64,000 nt of DNA from an uncultured Peptostreptococcaceae bacterium (GTDB lineage: Bacteria > Bacillota > Clostridia > Peptostreptococcales > Anaerovoracaceae). The stretch is from the NCBI GenBank assembly GCA_910588185.1, contig CAJUQR010000002.1, forward strand, positions 66,318-130,317. The letters are read 5' to 3'. The notes under the pieces were generated by a model. The model saw nothing but the letters and a program-made list of their open reading frames with translations, had not been told where the DNA came from and made no database searches. This document shows positions 18,135 to 27,609 of this stretch, one piece after another (position 1 is the first letter of the stretch; the number at the start of each line of letters is the position of its first letter). Position numbers and translations under genes: made by a program.

Positions 18135-18164
18135 TTTACATGGTAGAGTTCATTAGGCTATACT
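18135..18164 (+). promoter_or_regulatory. Likely promoter of the crotonase/SucCD-like cluster
   Basis: TTTACA (18135-18140) and TATACT (18159-18164) are 18 bases apart and lie 60 bases before the first ATG of the cluster. Confidence 0.55.
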
Positions 18165-18223
18165 TTTATTAATAAAGCAGCGCTGCAAGTTAATTCAAAG
18201 TCAGAAAAAAGGGAGGAAATACT

Positions 18224-19024
18224 ATGGAACAGGTATTACTTGAAAAAAAGGGACATAAGGCATATTTGATTTTAAACAGACCGGAAAAACTCAATGCGTT
18301 GTCAATGGATATGTATAGAAGAATAGGCAGATTACTTGATGAAATTGAAGCAGATGATGAAATAAGAGTAGTAATTTTAAAGGGAAATGGAAAGGCGTTT
18401 TCAGCTGGTTATGATCTTGGCCAAGATGAGAGCGATATAACTATATTGAAGGAAAGAAAAGAAATTGGTGTTTCTAATGATAACAGATGGAAGATATGGA
18501 ATTCAAGCAAGCCTTTTATTGCACAGCTTCATAAATATTGCTTGGGAGGAGCTTGTGAGCTGGCACTTCCTTGTGATTATTTGATAGGTTCCGATGATTT
18601 GCTTATTGGAGAACCTGAAATACAGTTTGGGGAAAATCCTGCATTCCTTATGATTCCGTGGGTATGCGGTCTTAGAAAAGGCAAAGAGTTACTGTTAACC
18701 GGAGAAAAAATCACAGGTAAAGAGGCAGCGGAGATAGGTCTTATTACAAGGTCATATCCGGAGGAACAGCTTGAAGAAGAGGTTGAAAAGCTGGCAGATA
18801 AACTTATAAAAATTTCACCGCCTGCACTGTTTATGCAGAAAAGAGGAATAAATAAAATATTTGAAACAGCAGGATTGAGAACTTCTCTTGAAAGTTGGGT
18901 GGATTTGGCTCTATATTTTAAAGTCCTTAAGACGCCTGAAGTAATTGAGTTTAACCGTATAGTTGATGAGCAAGGCGTAAAAGCCGCTTTAGCTTGGAGA
19001 GATGAGATGTTTGCTCAAAAATAA
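18224..19024 (+). CDS. Enoyl-CoA hydratase/isomerase family protein
   Basis: This 266-residue crotonase-fold protein should act on an acyl-CoA. The oxyanion-hole stretch AFSAGYDLG (about 59-67) and both catalytic-type Glu residues are visible: one in LGGACELALPCD, one in IGEPEIQFG. The usual GGTQR segment after the second Glu is replaced by FLMIPWVCG, so the substrate may differ from crotonyl-CoA. The ATG follows GGGAGG. It heads a cluster with a carboxylate-type carrier and a two-subunit CoA ligase, which suggests activation and hydration of an imported organic acid. The substrate is unknown. Confidence 0.85.
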   Translation: MEQVLLEKKGHKAYLILNRPEKLNALSMDMYRRIGRLLDEIEADDEIRVVILKGNGKAFSAGYDLGQDESDITILKERKEIGVSNDNRWKIWNSSKPFIAQLHKYCLGGACELALPCDYLIGSDDLLIGEPEIQFGENPAFLMIPWVCGLRKGKELLLTGEKITGKEAAEIGLITRSYPEEQLEEEVEKLADKLIKISPPALFMQKRGINKIFETAGLRTSLESWVDLALYFKVLKTPEVIEFNRIVDEQGVKAALAWRDEMFAQK

Positions 19025-19071
19025 TCTGATTATAAACGGCATATTTCACCGCATAAAAAAGGAGAATAGCG

Positions 19072-20499
19072 ATGGGAAAGAAGAGAAGGTTTAAGTTCCC
19101 TAATACAGCAACTCTACTGTTGATAGTCGTTCTTGTTATGGGAATACTCACATACATAATACCTGCAGGTCAATTTGACAGAGAAATAAATGAAGCAACT
19201 GGAAGAGAGGGTGTAGTGGCAGGGTCTTTTCATTATATAGAACAGACCCCTATTTCACCGTCCAAATTACTGGAAGCACCTTATTGGGGATTTTTAGATG
19301 TAGTTGACATAATTGCTATAGTATTTATAATAGGAGGCTCTATGGGCGTAATAATACAATCCGGGGCCATTCATGCAGGAATAGGAGCAATAGCCAAGCG
19401 AGTCGGCAACAGAAGCGATATAATATTCGTGATACTAATGCTTTTGTTTAGTGCTGCATCTACGTTTCTTGGCATGGCTGAAGAGTTAATAGTGTTTGTT
19501 CCACTGCTGGTTTCTATAGCGCTGTCTCTTGGATATGATAAGATAACGGCGGTTGCAGTATTGCTTTTAGGTATATATGGTGCAGGCGGTTTTGCCATAA
19601 TAGGACCGTTCAACACAATGATTGCACAAAGTGTTGCAGGCGTAGAGCTATTGTCAGGCATGGGACTTAGAACTATAGGCTGTGTAGGTGCTGTTATGAT
19701 ATCTATTCATCATGTTCTTTCTTATGGACACAAGGAAAGGAAAAAAAGGGAGGATATGGGAAGTGTAAAGTTTGATAAAGCTGATCAGACTTTAAAAATA
19801 GATGAGGAAAAGATAGAAAAAGAGACAATAGATTTAGCTTCATATCAAATGACATCTCCAAGAATAATTACACTCTTAATATTAGTTTTAGGCATTGCCC
19901 TTATGGCAGTAGGTGTATATTCATGGGGCTGGTGGTTTGAGCATATGTCTGCAATATTTTTCGGAATGGCAATAATTGCAGGATTAATTAATAATAAAGG
20001 CTCATTTGATGAAACAGTTAAAATATTTTTAGAGCATGCGGCTTCCATGGCATCAGCTGCGATATTGCTTGCACTTTCAAGAGCAATAATATTTGTTATC
20101 AGTGAAGGACAGATAATGGATACAATAGTGTATGCCATTTCTATACCACTCAGCCATCTGAACGGTGTTTTTGCAGCTTGGGGAATATATATTTCTCAGA
20201 TAATTGTAAACTTCTTTGTACCATCATCTACCGGTCAGGCTATGGTAATGATGCCGATTTTGACGCCGCTGGCTGATTTATCTGAATTATCAAGACAAGT
20301 GGCAGTCCATGCATTTACTGCTGCTGATTACTTTGGCAATATGATAATACCTACACATCCTACAACCTTGGCATGTTTAGCAATTGCAGGCATTTCATAT
20401 GATAAATGGTTTAAATTCGTACTGCCTATGTTCTTGAAATGGACAGCATGGACATTCATAATTCTTGCAGTAGGTGTAGCAACAAACTGGGCATTTTAG
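19072..20499 (+). CDS. YfcC/DcuC-family membrane transporter
   Basis: This 475-residue protein has about 11-13 hydrophobic helices and the N-terminal pattern of the YfcC family: FKFPNTATLLLIVVLVMGIL, then TYIIPAGQFDRE. Conserved polar stretches GMAEELIVFVPLLV and VPSSTGQAMVMMPILTPL are present; the second resembles the substrate site of related ion-driven carboxylate and amino acid carriers. Family members are annotated as C4-dicarboxylate or arginine/ornithine transporters. Lying between a crotonase and a SucCD-like ligase, it probably imports the acid that the cluster converts to a CoA ester. The ATG follows AAAGGAGAA. Confidence 0.82.
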   Translation: MGKKRRFKFPNTATLLLIVVLVMGILTYIIPAGQFDREINEATGREGVVAGSFHYIEQTPISPSKLLEAPYWGFLDVVDIIAIVFIIGGSMGVIIQSGAIHAGIGAIAKRVGNRSDIIFVILMLLFSAASTFLGMAEELIVFVPLLVSIALSLGYDKITAVAVLLLGIYGAGGFAIIGPFNTMIAQSVAGVELLSGMGLRTIGCVGAVMISIHHVLSYGHKERKKREDMGSVKFDKADQTLKIDEEKIEKETIDLASYQMTSPRIITLLILVLGIALMAVGVYSWGWWFEHMSAIFFGMAIIAGLINNKGSFDETVKIFLEHAASMASAAILLALSRAIIFVISEGQIMDTIVYAISIPLSHLNGVFAAWGIYISQIIVNFFVPSSTGQAMVMMPILTPLADLSELSRQVAVHAFTAADYFGNMIIPTHPTTLACLAIAGISYDKWFKFVLPMFLKWTAWTFIILAVGVATNWAF

Positions 20500-20523
20500 C
20501 CGATTAAAGAACGGAGAGTGAAT

Positions 20524-21651
20524 ATGAATTTATTTGAATATCAAGGAAAAAGAATGTTTAAGGAGGCAGGAATTCCTGTACCTGATAGCTTTCTTGCTTC
20601 AAATACAGATGAACTTTTAGAATTTGAGAACGGTGGTGTTGTTAAAGCACAGGTACTTACAGGGGGAAGAGGAAAAGCTGGTGCGATTAAAAAATGCTGC
20701 AATGACAGTGAAGTAAAAAAGGCAGCAGAAGAAATTTTATCAATGACAGTAAAAGGACATAAAGTTGAAAAAATTTTGATAGAAAGTCTCTGTGATATAA
20801 AAGAAGAATATTATTTTAGCGTTTTTATAGACAGAAAGAAAAAATTATTCACTATGATGTTTACTGATCAGGGCGGTATGGATATTGAATCCGTATCGCA
20901 TGATAAGATAACTTTAGTAGATGTAAATCCGCTCATAGGTTTAAAAGAATATATGATTAAAAAACTTCTCTTCCCTTATGGTCTCGATAGAGATAATGCT
21001 CTGAAAGAAGTTATATATAAGTGTTATGATTTGTTTACAGAAAAGCAGATGCAAATGCTTGAAATCAATCCTCTTGCCAGAGCAAATGATGATTGCTTAA
21101 TTGCCTTAGATTCTAAGATAATTTTAGATGACTGGAATGTAGATGAATCTCTTAAGTCAGATGATATGAAAGCAGGCGATTTGACAGAGTTTGAGAAAAA
21201 CATGGCAGATTATGATGTTACCGCGGTAGAAATGGATGGAGACATCGTTGTTATAGGAGCAGGAGCGGGAGTGTCTATGGCTACATCTGATAGCATAGCA
21301 GGGCGAGGCGGAAGTGTTAGAGCTATTATAGATCTTGGTACTTTACCATCAGATAGTGCAGATGAAGAACTTTCTGATTATGCAGCAGGTGCATTTAGGT
21401 TACTTTTAACACTAAATCCTAAGACTATTCTGATAAATGAATATATGCAGGCCGGCAGATTAGATTATGAAGCAAGAACAATAAAAAAAGCTTTTGAAGA
21501 ATCATCTAAAACAGTCCCCGTTGTATTTAGGTGTAAGGGGAGGAAATCCGAAGAAGCAAAAAAAATACTAAAAGATACAAATATATATATTACAGAATCC
21601 TATGATGAAGCAATAGAAGCAGCGCTTCGTAAAGCGAAGGAGGTGAGGTAA
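20524..21651 (+). CDS. Succinate-CoA ligase beta subunit-like protein (ADP-forming type)
   Basis: The 375-residue protein matches SucC: LFEYQGKRMFKEAGIPVP at the N-terminus, VVKAQVLTGGRGKAGAIK (about 37-54) in the ATP-grasp domain, and a C-terminal ligase domain near GAGAGVSMATSD. Such enzymes interconvert an acyl-CoA plus ADP and phosphate with the free acid plus ATP. Sequence drift from classic SucC (for example MLEINPLARANDD) suggests a different acid, such as malate or another hydroxyacid. The ATG at 20524 is chosen after GGAGAG; GTG at 20518 is possible. It abuts the alpha subunit gene with no gap. Confidence 0.85.
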   Translation: MNLFEYQGKRMFKEAGIPVPDSFLASNTDELLEFENGGVVKAQVLTGGRGKAGAIKKCCNDSEVKKAAEEILSMTVKGHKVEKILIESLCDIKEEYYFSVFIDRKKKLFTMMFTDQGGMDIESVSHDKITLVDVNPLIGLKEYMIKKLLFPYGLDRDNALKEVIYKCYDLFTEKQMQMLEINPLARANDDCLIALDSKIILDDWNVDESLKSDDMKAGDLTEFEKNMADYDVTAVEMDGDIVVIGAGAGVSMATSDSIAGRGGSVRAIIDLGTLPSDSADEELSDYAAGAFRLLLTLNPKTILINEYMQAGRLDYEARTIKKAFEESSKTVPVVFRCKGRKSEEAKKILKDTNIYITESYDEAIEAALRKAKEVR

Positions 21652-22521
21652 ATGGCAATTATAGTAGATCGTGATTCTAAAATTATAATACAGGGCATAA
21701 CAGGGACCACTGGGAGAACTTTTGCAGAGAGAATGAGCAAATATTATGATACTTTAGTAGGTGGAGTTACACCCGGAAAGGGCGGAAGTGACGTGTTTGG
21801 TGTACCAGTATTTAATTTCGTACATGAAGCAGTTGAAAAAGTCGGAGCCAATACCTCACTTGTAGCCGTACCTGCTAAATTTGTGAAAGATGCTGTTATG
21901 GAAGCAGTAGATGCAGGGATTAAAACCATATGGGCATATACTGATAAAGTACCTGTGCATGATGCAATGGAAATGATACAATATGCGAAGCTTCATGGTG
22001 TAAGGCTGATAGGACCTAATTCAGCAGGAGTCGTATCTCCTGGCAAAGCCAGTGCAGCAGAACACAATGAGGAGCAGCTGCCTTTGATTGAGGGCAATGT
22101 AGGCATAATATCAAAGAGCGGAAGCTTGAGCTATGAAGTGATAAATTTGATTTATGAGGGTGGATTCGGATTTAGTACTGTTATATGTATAGGAGGAGAC
22201 CCTATACTCGGAACTTCATGCAGAGATGTATTAAAGTTATTCAAGAATGATGAAGAAACAAAAGCCATAGTTATAATTGGTGAGATAGGCGGTACAGACG
22301 AGATTGATTGCGTAGATGTGATTGAAGATATTAAGAAGCCTATAATAGCTTATATAAGCGGGCATACTGCGCCTGAAAAGAAAAAAATGGGTCATGCAGG
22401 CGCTATAGTCGGAGGCGCCGCTGAAAGTGCGAAAGGAAAATCTGAAATTTTGAAAAGAGCAGGAGTAGAAGTGGTAGAAACTATAGAAGAGATTCCTAAA
22501 GCACTTGAATATTTAAAATAG
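21652..22521 (+). CDS. Succinate-CoA ligase alpha subunit-like protein
   Basis: This 289-residue SucD-like protein binds CoA and carries the phosphorylated His. Visible features are IIIQGITGTTGRTFAERM (about 11-28) in the CoA-binding Rossmann domain, GPNSAGVVSPGKAS, GIISKSGSLSYEV and the active-site loop MGHAGAIVGG, whose His receives phosphate. With the beta subunit just upstream it should make ATP from an acyl-CoA or spend ATP to activate an acid. The start follows AAGGAGGTGAGGTAA at the beta stop, so the subunits are translationally coupled. A terminator follows at once and ends the cluster. Confidence 0.88.
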   Translation: MAIIVDRDSKIIIQGITGTTGRTFAERMSKYYDTLVGGVTPGKGGSDVFGVPVFNFVHEAVEKVGANTSLVAVPAKFVKDAVMEAVDAGIKTIWAYTDKVPVHDAMEMIQYAKLHGVRLIGPNSAGVVSPGKASAAEHNEEQLPLIEGNVGIISKSGSLSYEVINLIYEGGFGFSTVICIGGDPILGTSCRDVLKLFKNDEETKAIVIIGEIGGTDEIDCVDVIEDIKKPIIAYISGHTAPEKKKMGHAGAIVGGAAESAKGKSEILKRAGVEVVETIEEIPKALEYLK

Positions 22522-22529
22522 GTGTATGT

Positions 22530-22558
22530 AAAACTCTCGGATAACGGGAGTTTTATTA
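22530..22558. terminator. Terminator between sucD-like and the convergent LysR gene
   Basis: AAAACTCTCG pairs with CGGGAGTTTT (one G-T pair) over a 5-base loop, with AT-rich tails on both sides. Confidence 0.8.
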
Positions 22559-22572
22559 TTGTGACTTGAATT

Positions 22573-23430
22573 TTATATTTTTATTGCATCTAAAAGGTCT
22601 TTTACTTTTTCCTTGTTTTTTTTAAGAAAGACTATATAAGCATGATCTACGGGTATAGTGTCTGAATGTTGAAAGCTTAAACTTTCAAGTTGGCCGGAGG
22701 CAATATAATTCTTGGCTATTCGGTCAGGAAGAAATCCTATTCCGCGTCCGTTAAGGAGCATATTTACAAATAGTGAAGTTCCGTCAATTTCATAAAAGTG
22801 AATCTGAGTTTTATAATATTTGTTATACCAGCCGTTAAATTCAGGTCCCCATTCTATGAGAATTGGATTGTAAATTTGTATATTTTCCGGAGTTATAGTC
22901 ACATCCTCAGGAACTAGATTTTTTTGAGCTACAAGGTGGAATTTGCTTTGGAAAAAATCTTCTATTTCAACATTGTCGCCATATATTTTTTGAAAGATAA
23001 CACCTACATCTGCTAAACCTAAAAGTAAATCTTGTACTACAAATTCTGAATAACCACATTTTAGCTTCATGGCAGTATCAGGATGCTCAGACATGAATTT
23101 GGAAACAGAAGCTGATAAAGTATACTCCCATACAGAATCAGGAGCGCATATTGAAAGGTAGTTTTTAAATTTATTATAAATAGATATATCTTCTTCACAA
23201 GCTCTAAGCATTTCTTGTATTTTTAATGCATGCTCAAAAAAACGTTCTCCTGTAGCTGTAAGTCTCACAGATTTTCCTTCTCGAAAAAACAAATCTACTT
23301 TTAATTCTTCTTCAAGACTTTTTATTCTGGAAGTTACTGTAGATTGAGATACAAAAAGAGTATCAGCAGCTCTGCTGAAATTCATAAATTTTACTACAGT
23401 AGTAAATGTTTCAAGATTTATTAAGTTCAT
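22573..23430 (-). CDS. LysR-family transcriptional regulator
   Basis: The 285-residue protein has the LysR winged helix-turn-helix at residues 1-60 (NFSRAADTLFVSQSTVTSRIKSLEEEL) and a periplasmic-binding-type effector domain from about 90 on. It is transcribed toward the crotonase/SucCD-like cluster and ends about 50 bases from it, so it may control that cluster in response to the transported acid. LysR genes are more often divergent from their targets, and the gene shares the 23431-23610 region with clpB, so the link is an inference. The minus-strand ATG at 23430 lacks a strong Shine-Dalgarno sequence. Confidence 0.92.
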   Translation of the reverse strand: MNLINLETFTTVVKFMNFSRAADTLFVSQSTVTSRIKSLEEELKVDLFFREGKSVRLTATGERFFEHALKIQEMLRACEEDISIYNKFKNYLSICAPDSVWEYTLSASVSKFMSEHPDTAMKLKCGYSEFVVQDLLLGLADVGVIFQKIYGDNVEIEDFFQSKFHLVAQKNLVPEDVTITPENIQIYNPILIEWGPEFNGWYNKYYKTQIHFYEIDGTSLFVNMLLNGRGIGFLPDRIAKNYIASGQLESLSFQHSDTIPVDHAYIVFLKKNKEKVKDLLDAIKI

Positions 23431-23518
23431 TAGATTACCTCAGGTGTTTAATGTTTCAAAAAGTGTTTAAAATATAATACCATATAGATTTTTTAATGTC
23501 TACAATACAAGAATGTTA

Positions 23519-23545
23519 TTAGCACTCTTTTACGATGAGTGCTAA
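23519..23545 (+). promoter_or_regulatory. CIRCE operator (HrcA binding site) upstream of clpB
   Basis: TTAGCACTC, nine bases, GAGTGCTAA matches the CIRCE consensus at all 18 arm positions. HrcA represses class I heat-shock genes through this element. It lies 66 bases before the clpB start and 7 bases before the -35 of the likely promoter. Confidence 0.95.
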
Positions 23546-23552
23546 AAAATGC

Positions 23553-23581
23553 TTTACATTTGTATTTTGCAGGTGTAAAAT
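23553..23581 (+). promoter_or_regulatory. Sigma-A promoter of clpB
   Basis: TTTACA (23553-23558) and TAAAAT (23576-23581) are exactly 17 bases apart, 30 bases before the ATG and just downstream of CIRCE. Confidence 0.75.
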
Positions 23582-23610
23582 ATGGATATAAACTGAAAGG
23601 GGATGAGTTT

Positions 23611-26202
23611 ATGAACATAGAAAAATATACACAAAATGCACAGTCTGCCATAATAGACTGCCAAAATATAGCCATGTCAGAAGGTCATCAAATGCTTGAA
23701 GGAGAACATCTGCATTTAGCTCTGCTTATGCAAAATGATGGTCTTATTCCTAAACTTCTTCAGTACTGTAAAGTAGACGTTACTTCTATGATTGCTGATT
23801 TACAAGGAGAGATGGAAAAACTTCCTAAAGTATCAGGTGCTTCTGACAATATGTATTCTTCGAGACGTCTTTCGCAGATTTTGCTGAATGCAGAAAAGAT
23901 AGCAGAACAGTTTAAGGATGAATATGTAAGTGTGGAACATTTATATCTGGCTTTGATTGAGGAAAAGGGGACTCCGAGTGCAAAAATATTTGCCAAATTT
24001 GGAATAACTAAAGACAAGTTTCTGGAAGCTCTTTCTAAGGTAAGAGGTAATCAGAGAGTAACCAGTCAAAATCCTGAAGATAACTATGAAGCTCTTACCA
24101 AATACGGAAGAGATTTGGTTCAGATGGCAAGAGATGGCAAGCTTGATCCTGTAATTGGTAGAGATGCAGAAATCAGACATACAGTACAGATTCTTTCCAG
24201 AAGAACAAAGAATAATCCTGTCCTTATAGGAGAACCTGGCGTAGGAAAAACAGCTGTTGTGGAAGGTCTTGCACAGAGAATATTAAACGGTGATGTTCCT
24301 GAAGGACTTAAAGATAAGACTATATTCGCGCTCGACATGGGAGCACTTATAGCAGGAGCTAAATTCAGAGGTGAATTTGAAGAAAGATTAAAAGCAGTTC
24401 TCAATGAAGTAGAAAAATCTGAAGGAAGGATAATTTTATTCATAGATGAAATTCATAATATCGTAGGAGCAGGCAGGACTGAAGGATCCATGGATGCCGG
24501 AAATTTGCTTAAACCTAAACTTGCCAGAGGAGAACTTCATTGTATAGGAGCCACTACTTTAGATGAATATAGAAAATATATTGAAAAAGATGCGGCGCTT
24601 GAGAGGAGATTTCAAAAAGTACTTGTAGACCAGCCGTCTGTAGAAGATACCATTTCCATATTGAGAGGATTAAAAGAAAGATTCGAAATACATCACGGAG
24701 TGAGAATTACTGATAGCGCACTTATTGCGTGCGCTACTCTTTCTGACAGATATATAAGCGACAGATTTTTGCCGGATAAAGCCATAGACCTGATGGATGA
24801 AGCTGCGGCAAGAATAAGGACAGAGATAGACAGCATGCCTGCAGAGCTTGATGAAATCTCAAGAAAGATAATGCAGCTTGAAATAGAAAAGCAGGCTTTG
24901 AATAAGGAGACTGATAAAGGTTCTAAAGCCAGACTTTCAAGTTTGGAAAAGGAATTGGCTTTGTTAAAGGATGAAGACAGTGTAATGCGTGCACGCTGGG
25001 AAACTGAAAAACAAGCTATATCAGAGATTAAGGGAACCAAACAACAGATTGAAGAAGTAAAACATCAGATGGAGGAAGCAGAGAGAAATTATGACCTGGA
25101 AAAACTGGCTCAACTAAAATACGGAACACTGCCGGAACTTGAAAAGAAGCTGGAAGAAGAAAAGGAGCAGGCTGCCAAGACCGATGAAAATAGACTTTTG
25201 AAAGAAGAAGTCACAGAGGAAGAGATTGCTGAAGTTATTTCAGGCTGGACAGGAATTCCTGTAAGCAAACTTGTGGAAAGTGAAAGGGAAAAATTGCTTA
25301 AGCTGCCTGAAATTTTGCATAAAAGGGTAATTGGTCAGGAATATGGCGTAAAGGCGGTGTCAGAGGCTATTTTGCGTGCCAGAGCGGGTCTTAAAGATGA
25401 GAACAGACCTATAGGATCGTTTATTTTTCTTGGACCTACCGGAGTAGGTAAGACGGAACTGGCAAAAGCGTTGTCTGAATCTTTATTTGATACAGAGAGA
25501 AATCTCATAAGAATAGATATGTCCGAGTATATGGAAAAACACTCAGTTTCAAGACTTGTAGGCGCGCCTCCGGGATATGTGGGATATGACGAGGGCGGAC
25601 AGCTGACAGAAGCAGTACGACGCAAGCCATATAGTGTAATATTGTTTGATGAAATAGAAAAAGCTCATCCTGATGTATTTAATATCTTATTGCAGCTTCT
25701 CGATGACGGAAGACTTACGGATAATCAGGGAAGAACGGTAGACTTTAAGAATACTATTGTTATAATGACTTCCAATATAGGAAGCAGCGATCTGATAGAG
25801 AATATGAGAGAAGACGGCACTATTTCAGAGGAAGTTGAAGAATCGGTAACAGGCTTGCTAAAAAATTATTTTAGACCTGAGTTTTTAAACAGAATAGATG
25901 ATATTATATTATTCAGTCCTCTTACAAAGGGACAGATTATCGAGATAATATCGTTGTATTTAAAAGGTCTTGAAAGAAGATTACTTGACAGAGACATGCA
26001 TCTTGAACTTACAGATGATGCAAAAGAATTTATTGCAAAAGAAGCGTATGATGCCCATTATGGTGCGCGTCCCGTAAAACGTTATCTGCAAAAGAATGTA
26101 GAAACCGAGATTGCTTCTATGATTATAAGAGGCGATATAGTAGATGGCCAAACTGTAATAATAGACAGTGACGGACATAAACTTAATCTCTTTGCAAAAT
26201 AA
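23611..26202 (+). CDS. clpB: ATP-dependent disaggregase ClpB
   Basis: ClpB is the hexameric AAA+ disaggregase that works with DnaK to rescue aggregated proteins. The 863-residue protein has the Clp N domain (1-145), AAA-1 with GEPGVGKTAVVEG (about 205-217) and a Walker B LFIDEIHNIVGAG, a long coiled-coil M domain (about 405-535) that tells ClpB from ClpA and ClpC, and AAA-2 with GPTGVGKTELAKAL and VGAPPGYVGYDEGG. The ATG at 23611 follows AAAGGGG; 24 earlier in-frame residues are not family-like. A perfect CIRCE upstream indicates HrcA-controlled heat-shock expression. Confidence 0.97.
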   Translation: MNIEKYTQNAQSAIIDCQNIAMSEGHQMLEGEHLHLALLMQNDGLIPKLLQYCKVDVTSMIADLQGEMEKLPKVSGASDNMYSSRRLSQILLNAEKIAEQFKDEYVSVEHLYLALIEEKGTPSAKIFAKFGITKDKFLEALSKVRGNQRVTSQNPEDNYEALTKYGRDLVQMARDGKLDPVIGRDAEIRHTVQILSRRTKNNPVLIGEPGVGKTAVVEGLAQRILNGDVPEGLKDKTIFALDMGALIAGAKFRGEFEERLKAVLNEVEKSEGRIILFIDEIHNIVGAGRTEGSMDAGNLLKPKLARGELHCIGATTLDEYRKYIEKDAALERRFQKVLVDQPSVEDTISILRGLKERFEIHHGVRITDSALIACATLSDRYISDRFLPDKAIDLMDEAAARIRTEIDSMPAELDEISRKIMQLEIEKQALNKETDKGSKARLSSLEKELALLKDEDSVMRARWETEKQAISEIKGTKQQIEEVKHQMEEAERNYDLEKLAQLKYGTLPELEKKLEEEKEQAAKTDENRLLKEEVTEEEIAEVISGWTGIPVSKLVESEREKLLKLPEILHKRVIGQEYGVKAVSEAILRARAGLKDENRPIGSFIFLGPTGVGKTELAKALSESLFDTERNLIRIDMSEYMEKHSVSRLVGAPPGYVGYDEGGQLTEAVRRKPYSVILFDEIEKAHPDVFNILLQLLDDGRLTDNQGRTVDFKNTIVIMTSNIGSSDLIENMREDGTISEEVEESVTGLLKNYFRPEFLNRIDDIILFSPLTKGQIIEIISLYLKGLERRLLDRDMHLELTDDAKEFIAKEAYDAHYGARPVKRYLQKNVETEIASMIIRGDIVDGQTVIIDSDGHKLNLFAK

Positions 26203-26217
26203 CAAAATAAAATGTAA

Positions 26218-26253
26218 AGACTGCTGGCATTTTATAAAAGGTGCCAGCAGTCT
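26218..26253 (+). terminator. Hairpin terminator after clpB
   Basis: AGACTGCTGGCA pairs perfectly with TGCCAGCAGTCT over a 12-base loop. The T tail is poor (GTTAATTT), so termination may be partial. Confidence 0.7.
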
Positions 26254-26280
26254 GTTAATTTAGTACAAGATAATAATCTG

Positions 26281-26309
26281 TTGATTATAAGCATAGCTTA
26301 TTGTATAAT
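26281..26309 (+). promoter_or_regulatory. Promoter of mntP
   Basis: TTGATT (26281-26286) and TATAAT (26304-26309) are 17 bases apart, 36 bases before the ATG. Confidence 0.75.
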
Positions 26310-26344
26310 AAAAAAACATTTGCGTGAATAAGCTTGGGGGAAAC

Positions 26345-26917
26345 ATGGGATTTTTTGAAATACTTATGATAGGAATAGGACTTTCTATGGATGCATTTGT
26401 AGCGGCAGTTTGCAAAGGTCTTTCTATGAGAAAAGCGACCATAGAAAATGTATTGATTATAGGATTGTTTTTTGGAGGCTTTCAGGCATTGATGCCGGCT
26501 ATAGGATATTTCCTGGGAAAACAGTTTGAAGAATATATTATTTCCGTAGATCATTGGATTGCGTTTGTTTTACTGGCATTTATAGGCGGAAAAATGATAT
26601 TTGATGTGATAAAGGGGGATGACTGTGAGGATTCATGCACATGTCAAATACGCCTTAATATACGGGAAATATTTGTACTTGCCATTGCAACAAGTATTGA
26701 TGCTTTAGCTGTTGGTATTTCTTTCGCATTTCTGCGTGTGCAAATTGAATCTGCTGTTTTAGTCATAGGTATAACTACGTTCATTTTATCAGCAATAGGA
26801 GTAGTGATTGGCAATAAGTTTGGTGCAAGGTACAAAAATAAGGCCACGTTGACAGGTGGAATCATATTGATTTTAATAGGTGTCAAGATACTTCTGGAAC
26901 ATCTTGGACTTATATAG
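26345..26917 (+). CDS. mntP: Manganese efflux pump MntP
   Basis: MntP exports manganese. The 190-residue protein has six hydrophobic helices in two repeats. The first repeat holds GIGLSMDAFVAAVCKGLSM and the second ATSIDALAVGISFAFL; the paired Asp residues in helices 1 and 4 are the family mark. The ATG at 26345 follows TTGGGGGAA; a GTG 21 bases upstream is less likely. Many mntP genes carry a yybP-ykoY manganese riboswitch, but the 36 bases between promoter and start leave no room for one. The convergent GntR gene ends 7 bases after its stop. Confidence 0.93.
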   Translation: MGFFEILMIGIGLSMDAFVAAVCKGLSMRKATIENVLIIGLFFGGFQALMPAIGYFLGKQFEEYIISVDHWIAFVLLAFIGGKMIFDVIKGDDCEDSCTCQIRLNIREIFVLAIATSIDALAVGISFAFLRVQIESAVLVIGITTFILSAIGVVIGNKFGARYKNKATLTGGIILILIGVKILLEHLGLI

Positions 26918-26924
26918 CAATTTT

Positions 26925-27584
26925 TTATTTACGTCTTAACATGGACTTGTACATATGTATTTCAGTAGCCTCTGCTCCTGCATCAGGATTTTTGGACTTA
27001 AATGCTTCGAATATTGCACGATGTTCTTCCAAAACTGTCGGTAGGTAGTTCAGAGGATATTTTACCTCTGCATTGGCGTGTTTAATCAGAAAGTTATATC
27101 TGTTTAAACGAGTTTCCAGCTCTTTGTTATGTGCTGAGTTGTAAATTATAGTATCAAATCCTTCGTTGATTCTGAGAATTTTATCAAGATCATTGCTCAT
27201 AGTATAGAATTGCATAAAGTCAAAGGTTTCTTCCAGAAGATTCATTTGATGTTCATCTATTCTTTCAACTGCCCAGCGTACACACTGAACTTCAAGTATT
27301 GTCTTCAAATAAAAAAGGTCGTCTAATGCTTCCTGTGTAAGACCCACAGCAAATACACCACGGTTTGGTATGGATTTTACAAGTCCGTTTCCTTCTATGC
27401 GGCGAAGGATTTCTCTTATAGGAGTGCGGCTCATGTTGTAAGCTTTACATAGGCTTTGTTCGTTTATTCTTTTGCCTGATGGAATTCTACCTGTTATTAT
27501 GTCGATTTCTATATTCTCTTCGGCAATTTGAGCCATAGTCTTTTTTTCTTTGTAATCATTGCTTAAAAAGTCTAAAGTAAGCAT
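26925..27584 (-). CDS. GntR-family regulator with FCD domain
   Basis: The 219-residue protein has a GntR winged helix (about 10-75, with NEQSLCKAYNMSRTPIREILRRIE) and a helical C-terminal FCD ligand domain of the FadR subfamily (about 90-215). FCD regulators usually respond to organic acids or sugar acids and often bind near their own promoters. Here an 18-base palindrome covers the gene's -10, so autoregulation is likely. The minus-strand ATG follows CAGAGG. No catabolic operon is adjacent, so the wider target is unknown; the crotonase/SucCD-like cluster 4.4 kb away is only a possibility. Confidence 0.92.
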   Translation of the reverse strand: MLTLDFLSNDYKEKKTMAQIAEENIEIDIITGRIPSGKRINEQSLCKAYNMSRTPIREILRRIEGNGLVKSIPNRGVFAVGLTQEALDDLFYLKTILEVQCVRWAVERIDEHQMNLLEETFDFMQFYTMSNDLDKILRINEGFDTIIYNSAHNKELETRLNRYNFLIKHANAEVKYPLNYLPTVLEEHRAIFEAFKSKNPDAGAEATEIHMYKSMLRRK

Positions 27585-27609
27585 CTTATGTACCTCTGTG
27601 ATTTATTTG

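Noticed and set aside
26218..26344. yybP-ykoY manganese riboswitch before mntP
   Set aside because: Only 36 bases lie between the -10 and the ATG, and the hairpin further upstream is the clpB terminator.
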